Assembly: GCF_003990645.1 (NCBI RefSeq)
Contig: NZ_RYZK01000002.1
Span: 434,001-498,000 of the forward strand
Length of the DNA: 64,000 nucleotides
Direction: 5' to 3'
Source of the DNA: Shimia sediminis
GTDB lineage: Bacteria > Pseudomonadota > Alphaproteobacteria > Rhodobacterales > Rhodobacteraceae
Positions within the stretch are counted from its first letter, which is position 1, and every line of letters starts with the position of its first letter. Both the position numbers and the translations under genes were made by a program. Shown here piece after piece: positions 16,175 through 24,095 of the stretch. The notes below the pieces were generated by a model, which searched no databases, was not told where the DNA came from, and saw only the letters and a list, made by a program, of their open reading frames with translations.

Positions 16175-17137
16175 TTAGCCCCAGAGTGCCGCCACAGGCG
16201 GATGCACACCGGAATCGTCAAAAATCAAAGGTTGGTCGCGGTCTTCGGCCAACAGAAGCGGCCCGTCAAGGTCTGTTACCATCGCACCCTGCGCCACAAG
16301 GGTCGCCGGGGCCATTGCCAGCGACGAGCCAACCATGCAGCCAACCATCACCTTGTACCCCTCAGCCAAGGCCGCCTCGCGCAATGCCAGCGCCTCGGTC
16401 AACCCGCCGGTCTTGTCGAGCTTGATATTGACCACGTCATACTTGCCCTTGAGATCGGCTAAGCTGTTGCGATCATGGCAACTTTCGTCTGCGCAGACAG
16501 GCACCGGGCGCTCCATCCCGATCAATGCGTCATCCTCACCGGCGGGCAAAGGCTGTTCCACCAACGCCACGCCCAGACGCACCAGATGCGGTGCCAGATC
16601 GGCATAGACCTCGGCGCTCCAGCCTTCGTTGGCATCCACGATAATGGTCGATTTTGGCGCGCCTGCGCGCACCGCCTCGAGACGTGGCATGTCATCCGGC
16701 GTGCCCAGCTTGATCTTTAACAACGGGCGAAACGCGTGCTTTGCCGCCTGCGCCTGCATCGCCTCGGGCGTATCCAGCGACAGGGTATAGGCGGTGATCT
16801 CAGGACCCGGCTTTGGCAACCCAGCCAGCTCCCAGGCCCGCTTGCCGGCCTTCTTGGCCTCCAGGTCCCACAGAGCGCAATCCAGCGCGTTGCGTGCCGC
16901 CCCCGCGGGCAGCGTGTACAGCCCCTGCCGGGTCACTGGCCCGTGCACGCCTTGGATCAAATCCGTCACGTTTTCAAGGGTTTCGCCGTAGCGCGCATAG
17001 GGCACACACTCGCCCCACCCGGTCACGCCATCCTCGGTCACGCGTACCGTCAGCACCTTGGCCTCGGTTCGACTGCCCCGCGAGATGGTGAAGACCTGCG
17101 CCAGTTTGAACACATCAGGAGTAACAGAGATTTCCAA
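16175..17137 (-). CDS. dgcA: Enolase-superfamily epimerase, probable N-acetyl-D-glutamate racemase DgcA
   Basis: A 320-residue enolase-superfamily protein of the dipeptide epimerase branch. The catalytic Lys-x-Lys is in LLKIKLG (near residues 142-144), metal ligands are in VDANEGW, EQPLP and CADES, and the second-side lysine in VNIKLDKTGG. In the known D-glutamate route, DgcA turns N-acetyl-D-glutamate into N-acetyl-L-glutamate. The assignment rests on its place directly after dgcN; a plain L-Ala-D/L-Glu epimerase would look similar. The start is TTG 17137 with AGAGGG upstream. Confidence 0.8.
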   Translation of the reverse strand: MEISVTPDVFKLAQVFTISRGSRTEAKVLTVRVTEDGVTGWGECVPYARYGETLENVTDLIQGVHGPVTRQGLYTLPAGAARNALDCALWDLEAKKAGKRAWELAGLPKPGPEITAYTLSLDTPEAMQAQAAKHAFRPLLKIKLGTPDDMPRLEAVRAGAPKSTIIVDANEGWSAEVYADLAPHLVRLGVALVEQPLPAGEDDALIGMERPVPVCADESCHDRNSLADLKGKYDVVNIKLDKTGGLTEALALREAALAEGYKVMVGCMVGSSLAMAPATLVAQGAMVTDLDGPLLLAEDRDQPLIFDDSGVHPPVAALWG

Positions 17138-17150
17138 GGCGCAGCCCTCT

Positions 17151-17209
17151 TCTTTTGGCCAAAAATATCCCGGGGGGTTCGGGGGGCAGCGCCCCCCGGC
17201 CGCAAGGCT
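17151..17209. repeat. Dispersed element with strong GC hairpin inside the dgc operon, copy 2
   Basis: TTTTGGCC-AAAAATATCCC is followed by a GGGGGGC-A-GCGCCCCCC-type hairpin and CCGCAAGGC. It is related to 5175-5253 and 22110-22130. It fills the gap between the dgcN stop (17212) and the dgcA start (17137), so the hairpin should form in the operon mRNA and may lower dgcA and dat expression or protect the upstream message. Confidence 0.65.
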
Positions 17210-17211
17210 TT

Positions 17212-18219
17212 TTACAACGCCGCCAGCGCATCCACCAGCTTGCCCGCGCCAAAGCGGAACGGGTCAGTGGCGGGCAGGTTCATCTCGGCTTCCACCTCGG
17301 CCAGATAGGCCTTGGCCTCGGCCTCACCCATGTGCTGGGTGTTGACCGAAATGCCGATCACCTGACACGCCGGGTTGGCCACACGCGCCAGTGGCAGTGC
17401 CATGTCGCGCAGTTCCGCCAGCGAAGGCTGCTGATACTCGGGCAGACCGCGCATGTGCTCGCGGGTCGGCTCATGCGCCAGGATCAGCGCGTCGGGCTGA
17501 CCGCCATGGATCAGCGCCATGGTCACACCGGAATAGGACACGTGGAACAGGCTGCCCTGACCCTCGATGTGATCCCAGTGGTCGTCGTCATTGTCCGGGG
17601 TCAGCCATTCAACCGCACCCGCCATAAAGTCGGCCACAACCGCGTCCAAAGGCACACCATCGCCGGTCACCAGAATACCGGTCTGGCCGGTCGCGCGGAA
17701 AGTCGACTTCATGCCGCGGTCACGCATCTCGGCGTCCATGCACAGGGCCGTGTACATCTTGCCAACCGAACAGTCGGTGCCAACGGCCAACACACGTTTG
17801 CCGCTGCGTTTCTTGCCGTTGGCGATGGGATAATCGACCTCGGGCACACGCACGTCATGCAGCGTGCGGCCGCAGGCTTCGGCAACCGCGACCAGATCGG
17901 GTTCGTCACGCAGCAGGTTGTGCAGGCCCGAAGCAAGGTCATAGCCCTCTTCCAGCGCCATCACGAGTACCTTTTTCCACTCGGGGCTGATCACCCCGCC
18001 GCGGTTGGCCACGCCGATCACCAGCGTCTTGGCGCCAGCTTCGCGCCCCTCAACCAACGACATGTCGGTCAGGCCGAGGTCAGCGCCACAGCCTTCCATG
18101 CGGAATTGCCCGACGGCGTTTTCGGGACGCCAGTCCTTGATTCCGATTGCCACTTTCGCGGCCAGTTGGTCAGGCGCATCGCCCAGAAACAGCAGATACG
18201 GAGTTTCGATCATCGACAT
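17212..18219 (-). CDS. dgcN: DUF1611 protein, probable D-glutamate N-acetyltransferase DgcN
   Basis: A 335-residue DUF1611-family protein with a P-loop-like AVGTDCSVGKMYTAL motif around residues 144-158, and FRATGQTGILVTGDGVPLDAVVADF and HWDHIEGQGSLFHVSYSGV in the C-terminal part. DUF1611 proteins paired with an enolase-superfamily racemase have been described as DgcN, which N-acetylates D-glutamate at the start of D-glutamate catabolism. ATG 18219 has AGGGGA 8 nt upstream; an ATG six bases further in is an alternative. It leads the dgcN-dgcA-dat operon. Confidence 0.82.
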   Translation of the reverse strand: MSMIETPYLLFLGDAPDQLAAKVAIGIKDWRPENAVGQFRMEGCGADLGLTDMSLVEGREAGAKTLVIGVANRGGVISPEWKKVLVMALEEGYDLASGLHNLLRDEPDLVAVAEACGRTLHDVRVPEVDYPIANGKKRSGKRVLAVGTDCSVGKMYTALCMDAEMRDRGMKSTFRATGQTGILVTGDGVPLDAVVADFMAGAVEWLTPDNDDDHWDHIEGQGSLFHVSYSGVTMALIHGGQPDALILAHEPTREHMRGLPEYQQPSLAELRDMALPLARVANPACQVIGISVNTQHMGEAEAKAYLAEVEAEMNLPATDPFRFGAGKLVDALAAL

Positions 18220-18238
18220 GGCGCGGTTCCCCTGGAAA

Positions 18239-18263
18239 ATGAAATATCTGCAGTATTTTTCAT
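18239..18263. promoter_or_regulatory. Candidate operator upstream of dgcN
   Basis: ATGAAATATCTG / CAGTATTTTTCAT forms an imperfect palindrome centred on CTGCAG, starting 20 nt upstream of the dgcN start in an AT-rich stretch. A second inverted repeat TTTCG-N10-CGAAA lies at 18270-18289. One may bind the regulator of the D-amino-acid operon; no regulator gene is adjacent. Confidence 0.4.
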
Positions 18264-18363
18264 GTGTTCTTTCGCAAGTGCATACGAAATCACGCCTCCG
18301 TTACACATGAGTTGCAAGAATTTCCCCACGAAATGATATTTACTCGAAGAACCTCCCATTAGG

Positions 18364-19608
18364 TCACCCTAAGTTACCCGATTCCTCCTCAGCCACACGA
18401 GATTCGGCCTGAATCACACCAGATTGCGGTGCGCCCAGCACCGGCAAGGCCTGATGCGAGCCTGTTTCCTCGGGCGCGGCCTCTTGCGCGCGGCGCATCA
18501 ACGCCACCACGCAAACCATGAAACACAGGGCTGCCAGCACCATGAGGAACCCACGTCCGTCAGCAATACTGACCGTATTTGGACCAATCAGGATTCCAAT
18601 GAATTGCCCCACGTTCAGAATGAACAACATGGTGCCGCTGGCGGGCACGATTTGCGCGGGTTTCAGGTGGTCATTGGCATGCGCCGTACAAACCGCATAC
18701 ATCGGCAGGCTGGCCCCGGCGAGAACCGCAAACCCGACCACCAGCGTGGTGTTCGAGGGCACGGCCAGCATCCACAGGCAGGTCGCCCCACCGATCAACC
18801 CCAGCCCCAACAGCACCAGCCTCCGGTCAAAGTGATCACTCAGCCAGCCCACGGGATATTGCACCAGCGCCCCGACGATCATGGCGATGACCAGCACACC
18901 CGAGGCCTGGGCCGCCGACATGCCGATCTGCAACGCAAAGAGCGGCAGGGTGATAAACCACGCGGCCACGGCGATGGCGCTGATCGCATTGCCGACGACC
19001 GCCGTGGGCGAGACCTTGAACAGTTTGACCACGGGCATGCGGTCGGGCACCTCGTAGTCGGGCGCCTTGTTGCCAGACAGCAACAGGGGCACAATCGACA
19101 GCGAAATCAGGATCGAAACCAGACCAAACAGCAAATCCCCGCTTGGGTCTGGCACCGCCACCAGTGCTGTACCCAGTGCAGGTCCCGCCATCCAGATCAT
19201 GAAATAGATCGACAGGATCTGCGCCCGGTTGCGGTTCTCGGCCTTGGCGTTCAGCCAGCTTTCGGTGATGACATACATGCCGGGATAACAGACCCCGGCC
19301 AGAAACCGCATCCCCGACCAGGTGTAAGGGTCCGCAGTCAACAGATGCAGGATCGCCGCGATGGACACCAGCGAGGCCAGCGCCGAAAAGGCGCGGATGT
19401 GCCCGACCTTTTCCACCATGCGCGGGGCGGTGGCGGTGCCAACCAGCGCCCCCGCCGGGTATGCGGCCTGCATCAGCGAGATGGTGAGGTCCGTAAACCC
19501 CAGCCCTGCACCGCGAATCGTCAGCAATGTGGCCAGCAGACCATTGGCCACCATCAGCAGCATCATGCCCAGAAACAGGGCCCAGTTGTCTATAAATGCA
19601 CGTTTCAT
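18364..19608 (-). CDS. MFS transporter (YcaD-like)
   Basis: A 414-residue carrier with twelve predicted helices, starting MKRAFIDNWALFLGMMLLMVANGLLATLLTIRGAGLGF. Features resembling YcaD-type MFS carriers are LMQAAYPAGALVGT, the ITESWLNAKAENRNRAQILSIYF stretch and LSDHFDRRLVLLG in the central loop. The C-terminal 40 residues are polar. It is encoded 144 nt upstream of dgcN on the same strand, so import of a D-amino acid or cell-wall peptide is plausible but unproven. Confidence 0.85.
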   Translation of the reverse strand: MKRAFIDNWALFLGMMLLMVANGLLATLLTIRGAGLGFTDLTISLMQAAYPAGALVGTATAPRMVEKVGHIRAFSALASLVSIAAILHLLTADPYTWSGMRFLAGVCYPGMYVITESWLNAKAENRNRAQILSIYFMIWMAGPALGTALVAVPDPSGDLLFGLVSILISLSIVPLLLSGNKAPDYEVPDRMPVVKLFKVSPTAVVGNAISAIAVAAWFITLPLFALQIGMSAAQASGVLVIAMIVGALVQYPVGWLSDHFDRRLVLLGLGLIGGATCLWMLAVPSNTTLVVGFAVLAGASLPMYAVCTAHANDHLKPAQIVPASGTMLFILNVGQFIGILIGPNTVSIADGRGFLMVLAALCFMVCVVALMRRAQEAAPEETGSHQALPVLGAPQSGVIQAESRVAEEESGNLG

Positions 19609-19784
19609 GCCCTCTCAATCGCAGAGTCGCAACACCTCGGCGCGCTCGTTTGCGGCAACAAAAACGCCGCCGCATCGCAGCGTACCCATGCTGCGACCGC
19701 AGAAACCTCTTGCGCGCGTCCGCGCAATTTAATAACGCTTCACGCAACAACCACGAAATTTCCTTACCGAAAGGCCCAACAGAC

Positions 19785-20744
19785 ATGAGCTTCCGCGTTC
19801 AGCCCGCCGCCCCTGCCCGCCCCAATCGTTGCCAATTGTTTGGCCCCGGCTCGCGCACCGAATTGTTCGAGAAAATGGCCAAGTCGGCTGCCGACGTCAT
19901 CAACCTCGACCTCGAAGACAGCGTGGCTCCCGGCGACAAGGACGTCGCCCGCAAGAACATCATCCAGGCCACCCACGACATCGACTGGGGCAACAAATAC
20001 CTGTCGGTCCGCATCAATGGTCTCGACACCGAACATTGGTACAAAGACGTGGTTGAACTGCTCGAAGGTGCCTCGGACCGTCTCGACCAGATCATGATCC
20101 CGATGGTGGGCTGCGCCGAAGACATCTATGCCGTCGAAGCATTGGTCGCCGCCGTGGAAAAGGCCAAAGGCCGCAAAAAACCTGTGTCGTTCGAGGTCAT
20201 CATCGAGACTGCGGCAGGCATCGCCCACGTCGAAGAAATCGCCGCCTCCAGCCCCCGTATGCAGGCCATCAGCCTTGGCTATGCCGACTTTGCAGCCTCG
20301 ATGGGCATGCAGACCACCGGCATCGGCGGCACGCAGGAAAACTATTACATGCTGCGCGACGGCGAAAAGCACTACACCAACCCCTGGCACTGGGCGCAAA
20401 CCGCCATCGTCGCCGCCTGCCGCACCCACGGCGTGCTGCCGGTTGACGGCCCCTTCGGCGATTTCTCGGACGACGAAGCCTTCGTCGCCCAGGCCCGCCG
20501 CTCGGCAACGCTGGGTATGGTTGGCAAATGGGCGATCCACCCCAAGCAGGTGAAACTCGCTAACGAAGTCTTCACCCCCTCGGCAGAAGCCGTGGCTGAG
20601 GCCCGCGAAATCCTCGCCGAGATGGAAAAAGCCAACGCCGCAGGCATGGGCGCCGTGACCTACAAAGGCAAACTGATCGACCAGGCCTCGATGAAACAGG
20701 CCGAAGTCATCGTCGCTCAGGCCGAACTGGCCGCTGGCGAATAA
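19785..20744 (+). CDS. mcl1: L-malyl-CoA/beta-methylmalyl-CoA lyase
   Basis: A 319-residue HpcH/HpaI-CitE-type lyase. It begins MSFRVQPAAPARPNRCQLFGPGSR; NLDLEDSVAPGDK is the Mg/CoA region and SFEVIIETAAGIAHVEEIAA holds the second Mg ligand. It splits L-malyl-CoA to acetyl-CoA and glyoxylate and beta-methylmalyl-CoA to propionyl-CoA and glyoxylate in the ethylmalonyl-CoA pathway used by Rhodobacterales. GAAAGG lies upstream of ATG 19785. It is monocistronic with a strong terminator; the other pathway genes are elsewhere. Confidence 0.93.
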   Translation: MSFRVQPAAPARPNRCQLFGPGSRTELFEKMAKSAADVINLDLEDSVAPGDKDVARKNIIQATHDIDWGNKYLSVRINGLDTEHWYKDVVELLEGASDRLDQIMIPMVGCAEDIYAVEALVAAVEKAKGRKKPVSFEVIIETAAGIAHVEEIAASSPRMQAISLGYADFAASMGMQTTGIGGTQENYYMLRDGEKHYTNPWHWAQTAIVAACRTHGVLPVDGPFGDFSDDEAFVAQARRSATLGMVGKWAIHPKQVKLANEVFTPSAEAVAEAREILAEMEKANAAGMGAVTYKGKLIDQASMKQAEVIVAQAELAAGE

Positions 20745-20769
20745 GCCGGACCGGGATACAATAGTCGGA

Positions 20770-20802
20770 GGGCGGGGCCATTGGCCTCGCCCTTTTGTTT
20801 TG
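20770..20802 (+). terminator. Rho-independent terminator of mcl1
   Basis: GGGCGGGGCC-ATT-GGCCTCGCCC is a 10-bp stem with one G-T pair and a 3-nt loop, followed by TTTTGTTTT, 25 nt after the mcl1 stop. Confidence 0.92.
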
Positions 20803-20967
20803 GAATGGGTGGGGTGGGTCTGAGCAGGGATGCGGTCAGTGACGTTGCAATAACTGGTTCGCGTTTGAACCCAGTGCCACGCAACTCACGTGGACAAGAA
20901 TAATTCCCTGTTTAAGTTGTGGTCTGCGATCTAAATCTAACAGGCTAGAAAGATACAGGAACACTTC

Positions 20968-21324
20968 GTGTTGTTAAGAATAGTTTTAATCTTCGCGTTC
21001 TCAGCGTTCGGCTGGCTGACGATGACATATCTTGTCATGCTTGCTGCCCAAAGGTTTGTTAATCGCCTCGCTGCCATGGCTGTCGGAACTGCTTCGGCTA
21101 GCACTTTGATCTGGGGCATTATTTCGGTTCGCGACCATTGTGACAGGGAACCAAACTACGTTCCCCCGAAACCGGGTGACGGCGGCGAGGGGCTGGCCGT
21201 TTTTCCATGTGACGCGCCACTCGGGACCGTTATTTACATCTTCACAGATGTAGTTGGGCCTCTTACTGCTTTGTGCTGCCTTGCGCTATCTGTGTACGTT
21301 GGCTTTAGAAAGCCAGCCTCGTAG
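20968..21324 (+). CDS. Hypothetical small membrane protein
   Basis: A 118-residue protein starting at GTG 20968 with AGGA 8 nt upstream. It has three likely membrane helices (about 4-28, 35-52 and 86-111) and a polar loop with DHCDREPNYVPPKPGDGGEG between the second and third. Four cysteines lie at or near the last two helices. Base composition is more AT-rich than the surroundings. I do not recognise the family and the flanking genes give no clue. Confidence 0.5.
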   Translation: MLLRIVLIFAFSAFGWLTMTYLVMLAAQRFVNRLAAMAVGTASASTLIWGIISVRDHCDREPNYVPPKPGDGGEGLAVFPCDAPLGTVIYIFTDVVGPLTALCCLALSVYVGFRKPAS

Positions 21325-21467
21325 CTTCGTGCGCTCCGAGAGACTATCGCAATGCACTAACAGGTGTTTGTCACTTACTAGTCCCCGTGGACCGTATAAC
21401 CGTCTCCCCTAACAACCACACCCTCACCCCCATTGGCCTCCCCTCTCACATATGCCATCACTCCCCC

Positions 21468-22082
21468 ATGACCCTCACGCTGCTCCACACCTCGCCCGCC
21501 CATGTGCCTACTTTCTCCGCACTCGCCGACCGCATCGCACCGGGCATCGAACTCACACAAATCGTCCGCGAAGACTGGCTAAAACAGGCCCGCAAGCACG
21601 GCCTCCGACAATCCCTACGCGATGAGATCACCGAAACCGTGTCCAGCGCCAAGGGCCCCGTGATCTGCACCTGCACCACCATCGGCCCCGCCGCCGCCGC
21701 CGCAGGCGCGATCCGCATCGACGCCCCCATGATGGCCGAGGCCGCCCGCATCGGCGGACCGATCCTCATGGTCTATGCCCTGAAAAGCACCGCGGAACCG
21801 TCGCTCGCCCTGCTGGAACAGGCGCTCGCGGAAACCGGCACGCCCCAGACCGTGCACCCCCTCTCGCTGGCCGAGTTCTGGCCGCTCTTCGAGGCAGGCG
21901 AACACCAAGCCTTCACCGCCTGCATCGCCGGAGGCATCCGACACGCCGTCGCGCAGACCCAGATCAAATGCGTGGTCCTCGCACAGGCCAGCATGGCAGG
22001 CGCCGCACCTCTTGTGGCAGATCTGAACCTCCCGATCCTGACCTCCCCGGAACTGGCTCTGCGCGCCGCGCTCGCGAAATAG
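21468..22082 (+). CDS. Asp/Glu racemase superfamily-like protein
   Basis: A 204-residue protein with the two-fold alpha/beta layout of the Asp/Glu/hydantoin racemase superfamily. The first active-site cysteine motif is present (VICTCTTIGPAA, Cys67 and Cys69). The position of the usual second cysteine reads CVVLAQASMAGAA, with no Cys where GxxCT is expected, so a two-base racemase mechanism seems impaired; a lyase or isomerase role is possible. I chose ATG 21468 because the extra residues of the longer frame do not look like the family. It converges on the Lrp gene. Confidence 0.65.
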   Translation: MTLTLLHTSPAHVPTFSALADRIAPGIELTQIVREDWLKQARKHGLRQSLRDEITETVSSAKGPVICTCTTIGPAAAAAGAIRIDAPMMAEAARIGGPILMVYALKSTAEPSLALLEQALAETGTPQTVHPLSLAEFWPLFEAGEHQAFTACIAGGIRHAVAQTQIKCVVLAQASMAGAAPLVADLNLPILTSPELALRAALAK

Positions 22083-22109
22083 AGACAAAGGATCTCGCAC
22101 CCCCCAGTC

Positions 22110-22130
22110 TTCATCTTGCCAAAAATACTC
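22110..22130. repeat. Dispersed TTCATCTTGCC element, copy 3
   Basis: TTCATCTTGCC followed by AAAAATACTC matches 5175-5195 at 20 of 21 positions. It lies 27 nt after the racemase-like stop and before the convergent Lrp gene. This copy lacks the long GC hairpin of the other two. Confidence 0.7.
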
Positions 22131-22205
22131 AAAAACAGGCTCAGCTCTGCTGAGCCACGCCCAACGCGGAGGCATCGCGTCAGCGATGCGGACAAGGCGG
22201 GAGCG

Positions 22206-22658
22206 CTACGCCCTCACGTCCTTGGGCGAGCCCATCACCACATATGACGTAATTGCATGCACCTGCGGCAAGGTGCCGAGCACATCCGTATGAAACGCCT
22301 TATAGGCCTCCAACGACGCGGCTTCGACCCGCAGCAGGTATTCCACCGCGCCGGTGATGTTGTGACACTCCCGCACTTCCGGTGCGCGCGAAATCGCGCG
22401 CTCAAAGGCCTCCTGCGCGGCCTTGGTATGGGCGTTCAGGCCGACGGTCACATAGGCCACAAAACCACCACCCAGCGCGTTGCGATCCAGCACCGCGCGG
22501 TAGCCCTTGATGATGCCGCTGCGCTCCAGCTCCTGCACCCGCCGCAGACAGGCCGAGGGCGACAAGCCAACCCGGTCAGCCAGCTCCAGATTGCTGATCC
22601 GCCCGTCGCGGGACAGCTCTTGCAATATTCGGTCGTTGATTTGGTCCAGTTTCGTCAT
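22206..22658 (-). CDS. Lrp/AsnC-family transcriptional regulator
   Basis: A 150-residue Lrp-type regulator. It has an N-terminal helix-turn-helix, NDRILQELSRDGRISNLELADRVGLSPSACLRRVQELERSGII (about 7-49), and a C-terminal ligand-binding (RAM) domain with AVEYLLRVEAASLEAYKAFH. Start is set at ATG 22658 by family alignment; two upstream in-frame Met codons also lack a clear ribosome site. It is divergent from a LysE-type exporter, the classic regulator-exporter pair, so it probably controls that gene in response to an amino acid. Confidence 0.93.
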   Translation of the reverse strand: MTKLDQINDRILQELSRDGRISNLELADRVGLSPSACLRRVQELERSGIIKGYRAVLDRNALGGGFVAYVTVGLNAHTKAAQEAFERAISRAPEVRECHNITGAVEYLLRVEAASLEAYKAFHTDVLGTLPQVHAITSYVVMGSPKDVRA

Positions 22659-22731
22659 TTGTTGTGAAATTAACGCCATCGCGCACAAAAACGCAATTCT
22701 CGACCGTCAAAAACGCGCTATTCCTTCACCC

Positions 22732-23328
22732 ATGACCTATGACCTCCTCACCGCGCTCGCGGGCTTTGCCCTCGTCTCGTCCATCACGCCGGGACCAAAC
22801 AATCTGATGCTGATGGCGTCGGGTGCGAATTTCGGTTTTCGCCGCAGCATCCCGCACATGCTGGGCATCGGCATCGGTTTCACGGTGATGGTGGTTCTGG
22901 TGGGCATCGGGCTGATGGGCGTCTTTGATGCCTTCCCGATCACGCACCTGATCCTCAAGGTGCTCAGTGTGAGCTACCTCTTTTGGCTGGCCTGGAAAAT
23001 CGCCAATGCCGGTGCCCCAAAGGGGTCCGAAACAGAAGGTCACCCCATGACTTTCCTGCAAGCGGCGCTGTTTCAGTGGGTTAACCCCAAGGCCTGGACC
23101 ATGGCGCTCACCGCGATCACGCTGTATGCGCCGGATCGCAGCCTTGTGGCGGTCCTGCTGGTCGCAGCCGTTTTTGGGGCCATCAACCTGCCCAGCGTCA
23201 GCACATGGACACTGATGGGCCAGCAGATGCGCCGCCTCTTGACCCGACCCGCCCTGCTGATCGGTTTCAACTGGACCATGGCCGCGCTCTTGGTTGCGTC
23301 GCTCTACCCTGTGCTCTTCACCGGCTGA
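22732..23328 (+). CDS. LysE/RhtB-family amino-acid exporter
   Basis: A 198-residue inner-membrane protein with six predicted helices. The signature is SSITPGPNNLMLMASGANFGFRRSIPHMLGI at the N-terminus, followed by the FQWVNPKAWTMAL motif. RhtB/LysE carriers export amino acids or homoserine lactones. The Lrp gene is divergent, with a 73-bp gap as shared control region. Its last 25 bp overlap the convergent GyrI-like gene. Confidence 0.92.
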   Translation: MTYDLLTALAGFALVSSITPGPNNLMLMASGANFGFRRSIPHMLGIGIGFTVMVVLVGIGLMGVFDAFPITHLILKVLSVSYLFWLAWKIANAGAPKGSETEGHPMTFLQAALFQWVNPKAWTMALTAITLYAPDRSLVAVLLVAAVFGAINLPSVSTWTLMGQQMRRLLTRPALLIGFNWTMAALLVASLYPVLFTG

Positions 23329-23933
23329 CGCAGGATCGTGCGCAGTTTTTCAGGGGCAACACGACGCGGGTCCGACAGGTAGATCTCGTGGTGCGGGCCG
23401 TTAAACGTCAGACCCTGTTCCGGCATCAAACGGCCGTGCAGGTCAGCCAGCGTCGGAGCCTCATCCGTGTAGGGACCAATGTGCAGAATTTGCAGACTGT
23501 CCCCCTCTTCGATCTCATCCGCCGTCACATCCATCAGGCGGCTGATATCCGCCCCCTTCTTTTCCAGCTTTGCCGCAACCGTTGCCCGCACTGCGTCCAC
23601 CTCTTCACCGGTCACACCCTCCGGCATCCGCAACATCGCGCGCCATTGCCACTGGGCTCTGTCCCCTAACACGAAAGCCGCCGGATCGTCGGCCCACCAA
23701 AGCGCCTCGAGCGGTGGCACCACAAAATCCGCGCCACGGGCCTTGGCTGCGAACTTTATGCCATAGGCCAGCGGGTACAAAACCCCCAACGCCGCCGCGT
23801 AGCCCGGGCCATTCGGATCGCCCTGTCCTTCGATGGTCAGAAAGCACATGCGCGGCACCTGAACCCGGTCCCAACGACCGGCCTTGCCGGAATACAGCGG
23901 TTTGTCGATCTTCTTGAAATCCAGTTTGCCCAT
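23304..23933 (-). CDS. GyrI-like small-molecule-binding protein
   Basis: A 209-residue protein beginning MGKLDFKKIDKPLYSGKAGRWDRVQVPRMCFLTIEGQGDPNG, the pattern of the GyrI-like/AraC effector-binding family; YAAALGVLYPLAYGIKF and SLQILHIGPYTDEAPTLADLH follow. GGAG lies upstream of ATG 23933. The frame stays open far upstream through the accA region, but that part is antisense to accA and not protein-like. The role is unknown; family proteins bind small cationic ligands. It overlaps lysE-type gene ends by 25 bp. Confidence 0.85.
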   Translation of the reverse strand: MGKLDFKKIDKPLYSGKAGRWDRVQVPRMCFLTIEGQGDPNGPGYAAALGVLYPLAYGIKFAAKARGADFVVPPLEALWWADDPAAFVLGDRAQWQWRAMLRMPEGVTGEEVDAVRATVAAKLEKKGADISRLMDVTADEIEEGDSLQILHIGPYTDEAPTLADLHGRLMPEQGLTFNGPHHEIYLSDPRRVAPEKLRTILRQPVKSTG

Positions 23934-24095
23934 GACCCACTCCGGCTGCGCCGCGCGACACGTTTCTAACACGACATCCTGCCCGAAACTGACAGCAGAA
24001 GGTTTGCAGTTTCGCACACCGTTTTTTCGCGCATTCTTGCAATTGCTCAGCGTCACAGTCATATAGCGAAGCGCAGCACTGTCAGGGACCAGATA

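Noticed and set aside
17155-18336. Open frame of 393 codons on the plus strand
   Set aside because: Antisense to dgcN with Gln/His-rich shadow composition.
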